Shown here one piece after another: positions 58,450 through 64,000 of a DNA stretch of 64,000 nt. Within the stretch, counting starts at the first letter, position 1, and the number at the start of each line of letters is the position of its first letter. This stretch comes from Streptomyces sp. UW30 (lineage in GTDB: Bacteria > Actinomycetota > Actinomycetes > Streptomycetales > Streptomycetaceae). The notes below the pieces were generated by a model that saw only the letters and a list, made by a program, of their open reading frames with translations, ran no database searches and was not told the origin of the DNA. Where the stretch lies: the NCBI RefSeq assembly GCF_008042075.1, contig NZ_RDBN01000049.1, positions 48,847 through 112,846 of the forward strand. Reading direction: 5' to 3'. The translations under genes were made by a program, and so were the position numbers.

Positions 58450-60447
58450 GTGCGTTCACGTACACCTACGCGTGCTCGGGCACGCATACGCCTGTACCCC
58501 GCCGGCTCCCTGGTGCTGGCGCTCGCCGCCGCGGGATCCGCGCTGGCGGGCCCGGCCTGGTCGGCCCCCGCCACCGGACCGTCCGGCCACGCCGATCTGC
58601 GCGCCGATGTGAACCGCGACGGGCGGGTCGACGTCACCGGCGACACCGACGCGACCGGTGAGGACGGCTGGTCCGTCGGTCGCGGTGCGCTCACCCTGCC
58701 CAACATCGACGACGACACCAAGCGCTGCCCGGTCACCGGTCCCGGCGGCAGACCGCTGTCCGACGCCAAGCTGGCCGCCTGCAACGACGCCTCCGACACC
58801 GTGGTCAACGGCAGCGCGGACGCCGCCGACCTCGCCCGGATCCGGTCCGTGCCCCTGCCCGGCCTGCCCGCCGACGCCAAGGGCAGCCTGCAGGTCACCA
58901 CCGGAGGCAAGCACACCCACCTCTTCCTCAAGCGCGCCGGCGAGTGGCTGCCGGTGACGTCCCGGACCCGGCTGACCGCCGCCGAGTTGCGCTCGGGTGC
59001 GGAGCTCGGCGTCGAGGCGACCGACGTCGTCCGGGACAGCGCCAAGTGGGACGGGCGTGCGGTGATCCGTCTGACCGTGGACTCCGCCCAGGGGACCACG
59101 TCCGACTCGGTCACCCTGCGCGTCGCACCGCTGCTGACCCAGCATCACCTCCAGAACACCCAGCAGGTGATGGTCACCAAGGTCCGCGGCGGCGGAGAGT
59201 ACGGGCGCCTGCAGCGGAAGTTCGTCAAGGACCTGGACAAGGAGGTCAAGGCGGCCGGTGTCACCAAGCCGCTGGTCACCTTCGACAAGTACGGCGACCC
59301 CTGGGCCCAGGACTTCGTCGAGCCTGCCTACGTCAGCATGACCGGACCGGGCGGCCACCGGCAGGTGATGCGCGTGATGCTGCGCTCCGCCCAGCCGGAC
59401 CGGGAGGCGGGCCGGGAGCTGTTCGAGAAGGTACGCGGGCGGGACGTCGGCGTCGTACAGGTCACCGACTCCGTTCAGCCGGACGACTGGTCGCTCAACT
59501 CCATGGGCAACCTGGAGACCATCCCGCCCTACGCGCACGGCGGGCGCTCCTTCCCGGCCGGACGCGTCATCATGGGCGAGCGGGGGGACGGCGGGGCCCG
59601 CCCGTCCAAGGTGATGCGCACGCTGCTCACGTCGCAGGGGCTCCAGGACCCGCTGCTGCTGGACACCTCCTGGCTGGGCGTCGGGCACGTCGACGAGTTC
59701 GTGCAGTTCCTGCCCGCGAACACCCCGCGTGGCTGGCGTATCGGCGTCGCCGACCCGCAGGCCGGACTGCGGCTGCTGCGCGACGCCGCACGCGACGGGC
59801 ATGGCAGGACGAAGATGTTCTCCGTCCCGGGCCGCGCCGGCGCCCCGGCCCCGAAGGAGACCATCGACCAGGCGCTAGCCTCCCGGCACCTCGTCGCAGA
59901 CAACGAGATGGCGGCGCGGCGCATCACCGCCAACCTGGAGATCCTCAAGCGCGAGACCGGCGTCACCGACGACGAGATCGTGCGGGTTCCGGCCCTGTAC
60001 ACCCGCGAGTCGGAGGCACCGACCGACGGCGGACAGGCCATCCCCGTGCCGCGCCTGACGCGCATGGGCGCCGGCTCCCCCCTCGTGGACACCCTTGAGG
60101 ACCGCGGCCAGCAGAAGTGGCTCGCCGAGAACCCGGCCGCCCCGCGCGCGGCGGCTCCCGCGACGGTCATGACCAGCGCATACGTCCCCGGCGCCGTCAA
60201 CGGCGTGCTCCTGGGCCGCGACCGCTACCTCGCTCCGCGTCAGTGGGGCCCTGTCGTGGGCGGCAAGGACCTCTTCACTGAAGCGGTGACCGCCGTGTAC
60301 CGGAAGGTCGGCCTGAAGGTGTCGTACATCGACGACTGGTACACGTACCACCTCGGCATGGGCGAGGTGCACTGCGGCACCAACACCCTGCGCGACGCGT
60401 CGGCCGCGTGGTGGCGGCTCCGCCAGCCGGAAGCCGGTAACCGGTAG
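58450..60447 (+). CDS. Secreted protein-arginine deiminase (PAD)
   Basis: The product is 665 residues (human PAD4 has 663). GTG at 58450 follows GAGAGGAAC; a signal peptide spans about 1-38 (A-W-S-A). A calcium-loop-like DVNRDGRVDV lies at 53-62. The C-terminal pentein domain has every catalytic residue of vertebrate PADs: Asp288 (DPWAQDFVE, for Asp350), His413 and Asp415 (LGVGHVDEF, for His471 and Asp473) and Cys642 (GEVHCGTN, for Cys645). It should convert peptidyl-arginine to citrulline outside the cell, likely with calcium. The Porphyromonas PPAD is a different subgroup. It converges on the esterase gene. Confidence 0.9.
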   Translation: MRSRTPTRARARIRLYPAGSLVLALAAAGSALAGPAWSAPATGPSGHADLRADVNRDGRVDVTGDTDATGEDGWSVGRGALTLPNIDDDTKRCPVTGPGGRPLSDAKLAACNDASDTVVNGSADAADLARIRSVPLPGLPADAKGSLQVTTGGKHTHLFLKRAGEWLPVTSRTRLTAAELRSGAELGVEATDVVRDSAKWDGRAVIRLTVDSAQGTTSDSVTLRVAPLLTQHHLQNTQQVMVTKVRGGGEYGRLQRKFVKDLDKEVKAAGVTKPLVTFDKYGDPWAQDFVEPAYVSMTGPGGHRQVMRVMLRSAQPDREAGRELFEKVRGRDVGVVQVTDSVQPDDWSLNSMGNLETIPPYAHGGRSFPAGRVIMGERGDGGARPSKVMRTLLTSQGLQDPLLLDTSWLGVGHVDEFVQFLPANTPRGWRIGVADPQAGLRLLRDAARDGHGRTKMFSVPGRAGAPAPKETIDQALASRHLVADNEMAARRITANLEILKRETGVTDDEIVRVPALYTRESEAPTDGGQAIPVPRLTRMGAGSPLVDTLEDRGQQKWLAENPAAPRAAAPATVMTSAYVPGAVNGVLLGRDRYLAPRQWGPVVGGKDLFTEAVTAVYRKVGLKVSYIDDWYTYHLGMGEVHCGTNTLRDASAAWWRLRQPEAGNR

Positions 60448-60470
60448 CCGATGACTCCGGTCCGTCCATG

Positions 60471-60505
60471 GGCCGGACCGGCCGTCACGTACGGCCGGTC
60501 CGGCC
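60471..60505. terminator. 15-bp-stem bidirectional terminator
   Basis: Perfect inverted repeat, 60471-60485 with 60491-60505 and a CACGT loop, between the convergent PAD and carboxylesterase genes; it overlaps the esterase stop codon. Confidence 0.75.
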
Positions 60506-62005
60506 GGCCCCGGCCCACGCCAGCCGTTCCCGGGCGCGTGGGTCGTCGAGCTGGGTCCATTCGGCGTTGATCCGCATCGTGGCCCGGCGCTCCTTGTCGT
60601 ACGGGTCCCAGCCGGGGTTGCCCGTCCTGGCGAACCGGACCCACGTCCGGTGCATGCGGGCGGCGAGGTCCGCGGGAGGCTCGTCGGGGCCGAGCAGGCC
60701 GGCGGGTCCGTGCAGCCGGGGCAGATGGGCCAGGTCGAAGACGAAGGGGAGCTCCATCGTGTGGGCCGCGCCGAGTTGTCCGTCCAGGGCGTGGGAGCGC
60801 CACGCGAACTCGTAGCAGAAGGTGGCGGACTCCGGGTGGGCGGCATGTGCTTCGGCCAGGGCCCAACTGCCCGCGCCGAACAGGGCGTCGCCCATGACGG
60901 CGGAGCGCAGCTCGCCGAAGGACGCCTCGGGACGCTCCTTCCTGTACGCCCGGACGAGCCGGCCCGGATCCGGGTGCGAGCGCGCTGCCTCGGCGTCGAC
61001 GTCGGCGGCGGTCGAGGTGGAGTACCTGCCCAGGGGGACCAGGTAGAGGTTGCCCTCCTCGGTGTTGGTCCCGATGAGCAGGTCGATGCCGGCGCCGAGG
61101 CCGGCGGCCACGGATCGGGCGGGCTGTGTGTCGAGGCACAGGCCGAAGGGGCTGAGCCCGGCCAGTGGGTCGCTGTGCGTCTCGGTCCGCAGGTCGATGC
61201 CCGCGAGCCGGGACGCGGCATCGAGCAGGCGCTCGTCGGAGACCTCCGCGAAGGCGTCGACGCGTGGCTCGATGGCCAGGGCTTCGGCCGCCGCCCTGGT
61301 GACGCGCTCGGCCTGCTCGCTCGTGAACGCGCCCAGGCCGCTGCCGCTTTGGACGATCGCGCGGTGGAAGAGGCCGGTGGCCCCGGGGGTGGCGAGGACG
61401 CCGCCGACGAGGGTCGCCCCGGCGGACTGGCCGAAGAGGGTGACGTGGTGCGGGTCGCCGCCGAAGGCGGCGATGTTCTCCTGGACCCAGGCCAGCGCCG
61501 CGACGACGTCGAGCAGGCCGCGGTTGGCGGGTGCTCCGGGCAGGTGGAGGAACCCGGGGATGCCGAGGCGGTAGTTGAGGGTGACCAGGACGACGCCGTC
61601 GCGGGCGAAGGCGGAGCCGTCGTACATCTCGGACCGCGTCGAGCCGGCGACGAACCCGCCGCCGTGGACGAACACCATGACGGGCAGGCCGCCGCCCGCG
61701 GCTGCCGGGGTGAAGACGTTGACGGTGAGGTAGTCCTCCCCGCGGGTCCAACCGGTGCCGAAGTAGGGGGACATGTCCACGCTGCCGAGCCTGCGCTCGG
61801 TCTGCGGCGCGGTGGGTCCCGGCACGGTGGCGTCCCGTACGCCGTCCCAGGAGGCGTGCGGCCGCGGCCGGGCGAACCGGGCGGCGCCCTGTGGAGGGGC
61901 GGCGTAGGGGATGTTCAGGAAGACGGCGGTGTCGCCCCGGCCGAGGCCGCGGACCGCTCCTTGTGCGGTGGTGACGACCGGGTTGCGATGGTGGTGCACG
62001 AGCAT
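60485..62005 (-). CDS. Type-B carboxylesterase
   Basis: The product is 506 residues, a complete COesterase. Visible motifs: oxyanion hole HGGGFVAG (114-121), LTLNYRLGIPGFL-like VTLNYRLG, nucleophile Ser194 (FGQSAGA), a Glu-containing TNTEEGNLYL and a His near the C-terminus. N-terminal VTTAQGAVRGLG is usual for this family. There is no signal peptide, so it should act in the cytosol on esters. It is the last of a minus-strand run MBL hydrolase, esterase with 32 bp between them. Confidence 0.88.
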   Translation of the reverse strand: MLVHHHRNPVVTTAQGAVRGLGRGDTAVFLNIPYAAPPQGAARFARPRPHASWDGVRDATVPGPTAPQTERRLGSVDMSPYFGTGWTRGEDYLTVNVFTPAAAGGGLPVMVFVHGGGFVAGSTRSEMYDGSAFARDGVVLVTLNYRLGIPGFLHLPGAPANRGLLDVVAALAWVQENIAAFGGDPHHVTLFGQSAGATLVGGVLATPGATGLFHRAIVQSGSGLGAFTSEQAERVTRAAAEALAIEPRVDAFAEVSDERLLDAASRLAGIDLRTETHSDPLAGLSPFGLCLDTQPARSVAAGLGAGIDLLIGTNTEEGNLYLVPLGRYSTSTAADVDAEAARSHPDPGRLVRAYRKERPEASFGELRSAVMGDALFGAGSWALAEAHAAHPESATFCYEFAWRSHALDGQLGAAHTMELPFVFDLAHLPRLHGPAGLLGPDEPPADLAARMHRTWVRFARTGNPGWDPYDKERRATMRINAEWTQLDDPRARERLAWAGAGRTGRT

Positions 62006-62037
62006 TCCCTTCTACGGGCCGTGGCTCAGGGGCGGTG

Positions 62038-62943
62038 TCAGTACCGGGCGAACGGTGCCCACTTCCTGATCGCGAAGCCGCTGCCCATGTCCTCGACTTC
62101 CAGGGCGCTGTGGCCGCTGAAGTGCGCGGGCAGCACGAGGGCGGTGTTGTCGACGGCCCAGCCGAGCAGCCTGCGGCGGGTCCAGCGGGCCTGCGCGGGG
62201 TCCTCGCAGAAGCAGCTGTTGTGCTCCGGGTGCGTGACCTGCAGCGGGGTGTGCAGCAGGTCACCGGCGAACAGTGCCCGGTCGGGGCCGGAGTGCAGTT
62301 TGACGACGCCGGACCCGGGAGTGTGGCCGGGGGCTGCTTCCAGGCGCAGGTGCGCGTCGATGGGGTGGCTCGTCTCCCACAGCCGCACCTGGCCCGCGGC
62401 GTGCACGGGCGCGACGCTGTCCTCGAAGACGTTCTCGTTGACGCCTCCGGCGATGTCCGGGTTGTTCGCCGGGTTCCAGAAGTCGAAGTCGGCCTTGGGC
62501 ATCAGGTAGGTGGCGTTGGGGAACGTGGGCACCCAGACGCCGTCGACGAGACGGGTGTTCCAGCCGACGTGGTCGACGTGCAGATGCGTGTTGACCACCA
62601 GGTCGACGTCCTCGGGCCGCACGCCGGCCCGTTCGAGGTTGCCGAGGTAGTCGAGTTGCAGGTGGTCCCACGCGGCGACGGCCGGGCGGGCCTTGTCGTT
62701 GCCGACACCGGTGTCGACCAGGATGGTCCTGCCGCCGCTGCGCAACAGCCAGGTCTGCATGGCGACATGGACCATGGCGTCCTCGGCGCCCAGGTGGTCG
62801 GGCACGAGCGTCTCGCGGTGGTCGCGCCAGGCCTGCTCGGGCAGGTCCGGGAAGAACTGGTCCGCGGGCATGATCGGCCCGTGCATCTCCTCGATCCGGG
62901 TGACGGTGACCTCGCCCAGAGTGATCTCGTATGCGTCCTGCAT
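62038..62943 (-). CDS. Metallo-beta-lactamase-fold hydrolase
   Basis: The product is 301 residues, ATG at 62943 with GGAGAAAC upstream. The HxHxDH zinc motif is at 120-125 (NTHLHVDHVG), with a further His in APGHTPGSG, Asp in FAGDLLHTP and a terminal His in LPAHFSG. The type is that of lactonase or quorum-quenching AiiA/PqsE-like MBL proteins, which hydrolyse esters, lactones or thioesters. It precedes the carboxylesterase and follows a secreted SMP-30-like gene, so the three may break down a lactone or ester compound together. Confidence 0.88.
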   Translation of the reverse strand: MQDAYEITLGEVTVTRIEEMHGPIMPADQFFPDLPEQAWRDHRETLVPDHLGAEDAMVHVAMQTWLLRSGGRTILVDTGVGNDKARPAVAAWDHLQLDYLGNLERAGVRPEDVDLVVNTHLHVDHVGWNTRLVDGVWVPTFPNATYLMPKADFDFWNPANNPDIAGGVNENVFEDSVAPVHAAGQVRLWETSHPIDAHLRLEAAPGHTPGSGVVKLHSGPDRALFAGDLLHTPLQVTHPEHNSCFCEDPAQARWTRRRLLGWAVDNTALVLPAHFSGHSALEVEDMGSGFAIRKWAPFARY

Positions 62944-62996
62944 GGTGTTTCTCCGTACGGTGCGGTTTTCTCGGGTGGGTTCTTGTGCCTGCGGCC

Positions 62997-63962
62997 CTAC
63001 CGGGACAGGCGGGCGCGGATCAGGTTGGGGTCCTTGCCGGTGAGCCAGCCGGCGCTCAGCACATGGACGGTGGCGCCGCGCAGGGCGATGGAGGTCGGGT
63101 TCTGCAGGCCGTCGGCCGAGGTCAGCACGGTGGAGTGGCTGCCGTCGGACTGGACGAGCGCGACTTCGTTCGGCCCGTCGAGGGCGGCCAGCAGCTGGTC
63201 GCCGCGGCCGGTGAAGGCGATGTCGTCGATCCCCGGGAGGTCGGTGGCCCTGGTGCGGACATCGCCGGCGCGTCCGTCCCGGCGGACGGGGATGCGCAGG
63301 ACGGTGCCCTGGTCGAAGTTGGTGGCCCAGAGCGCCCCGTTGTGGATCTTCAGGCCGTTGGCGCCGAGAAAGCCGGCGGAGGCCAGCTCGGGTGCGGTGG
63401 ACCAGGCAGTGGGAGCGCCGCCCGTGGTGGGCACGCTCCAGATGGTGCCGAGCACGGAGTCGGCTGCGTAGAGGGTGCCGGTGCAGGGGTCCAGCGCCAG
63501 GCCGTTGGGGAGGCCATTGGCCGGCAGCGGGGCGATCCGCCGCGGTGTGCCGCCGGGGCGCAGGCGCCATACGCCGGTGAGGTCGGGTGTGCCGGTGGCG
63601 TACAGGAAGTACAGCGTGCCGTCGGGGGCGCGGACCAGGCCGGTGGTCAGCGGGAAGCCCAGGGCCGGGGTGTGGACGCCGCCGTCGGGGGGTTCGGGCA
63701 GGGTGGCCAGGATCCGGACAGCGCCCTTGGGCGAGACCTCGGCGACCTGGCGGGCCTTGGCGAAGGTGACGTACGCGGCGCCGCCCGGTGCCAGGGCGAC
63801 GTTCTCCGGTGTCCGGCCCTTGGCCAGGTCGAAGTGCGCGGCGATCCGGGCGCCGCTCAGCGGCGGGGAGACGGCCGAGGCGGGAGCGGGATTCGCGGCA
63901 GCCGCAACGGCCGCGACCAGGACGCCCACCGTCACTGCGGACCTCTTGAGCTTCTTGAACAT
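62997..63962 (-). CDS. Secreted SMP-30/gluconolactonase-like beta-propeller
   Basis: The product is 321 residues, ATG at 63962 with GAAGGAACC upstream. Signal peptide about 1-32 (KKLKRSAVTVGVLVAAVAAA). A six-bladed propeller follows with the NHL/SMP-30 pattern: PENVALAPGGAAYVTFA, GLVRAPDGTLYFLYAT, LPNGLALDPCTGTLYAAD, GANGLKIHNGALWATNF. Metal ligands Glu, Asn and Asp of lactonases are suggested at E-N-V and N-G-L. Secreted propellers of this type include strictosidine-synthase-like and lactonase proteins; activity cannot be proven here. It lies 54 bp ahead of the MBL gene. The last 38 bp of the window beyond it hold no gene start I can see. Confidence 0.8.
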   Translation of the reverse strand: MFKKLKRSAVTVGVLVAAVAAAANPAPASAVSPPLSGARIAAHFDLAKGRTPENVALAPGGAAYVTFAKARQVAEVSPKGAVRILATLPEPPDGGVHTPALGFPLTTGLVRAPDGTLYFLYATGTPDLTGVWRLRPGGTPRRIAPLPANGLPNGLALDPCTGTLYAADSVLGTIWSVPTTGGAPTAWSTAPELASAGFLGANGLKIHNGALWATNFDQGTVLRIPVRRDGRAGDVRTRATDLPGIDDIAFTGRGDQLLAALDGPNEVALVQSDGSHSTVLTSADGLQNPTSIALRGATVHVLSAGWLTGKDPNLIRARLSR

Positions 63963-64000
63963 GGTTCCTTCGCTGTTTTCGGGCATGCGGCAGCGGCACG

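Overview
The window is high-GC DNA (strong G/C third-position bias, many GTG/TTG starts, GGAGG-type ribosome binding sites, ATGA/GTGA gene overlaps, one TTA codon in a specialised-metabolism gene) and reads as part of a Streptomyces chromosome. It has no rRNA, tRNA, CRISPR array or intact mobile element that I can see. About 57 intact protein genes are supported, plus three broken genes or gene remnants and two low-confidence small reading frames.

Layout. 0-4 kb is accessory: a small membrane protein, a secreted I36-like protein, a lipoprotein, an IS3 transposase remnant, a LuxR-regulator tail and a serine beta-lactamase-family gene with a one-base frameshift. 4-6.8 kb holds an aldo/keto reductase, an SDR and an HxlR regulator tied together by two copies of a 50-bp operator-like element. 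An MFS exporter follows. 8.2-18.4 kb is the most interesting block. It is a divergent two-operon locus around a sedoheptulose-7-phosphate cyclase of the 2-epi-5-epi-valiolone synthase type, with a two-domain VOC (CetB-type epimerase-like) protein, a shortened transaldolase-like protein, a Tat-exported bicovalent-FAD oxidase, a membrane acyltransferase, two cupins, a quinone-oxidoreductase-like enzyme and two MarR regulators. I read it as a small C7-cyclitol pathway without an aminotransferase.

18.5-42 kb contains several regulator-enzyme pairs (TetR/SDR, TetR/alpha-beta hydrolase/SnoaL-like, TetR/MDR), a secreted FG-GAP protein, a PAS/GAF/SpoIIE phosphatase-HATPase protein, two Ser/Thr kinases (one with a PQQ-like propeller), a probable D-amino-acid module (DauR/YheO-like regulator, RidA, zinc-type D-serine dehydratase family enzyme) and a polysaccharide deacetylase.

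42-57.5 kb is about the cell surface: a large secreted subtilisin, an island gene of about 53% GC, a five-gene overlapping operon (FemX-like, MurJ-like, OmpR-type response regulator, histidine kinase, GerMN-like lipoprotein) divergent from a lipoprotein L,D-transpeptidase, then an ECF sigma factor/anti-sigma-like/ABC transporter operon. 57.7-64 kb carries a lipoprotein, a secreted protein-arginine deiminase with all four vertebrate-type catalytic residues, a type-B carboxylesterase, a metallo-beta-lactamase-fold hydrolase and a secreted SMP-30-like propeller. Most convergent gene pairs are separated by long perfect or near-perfect hairpins acting as probable bidirectional terminators.
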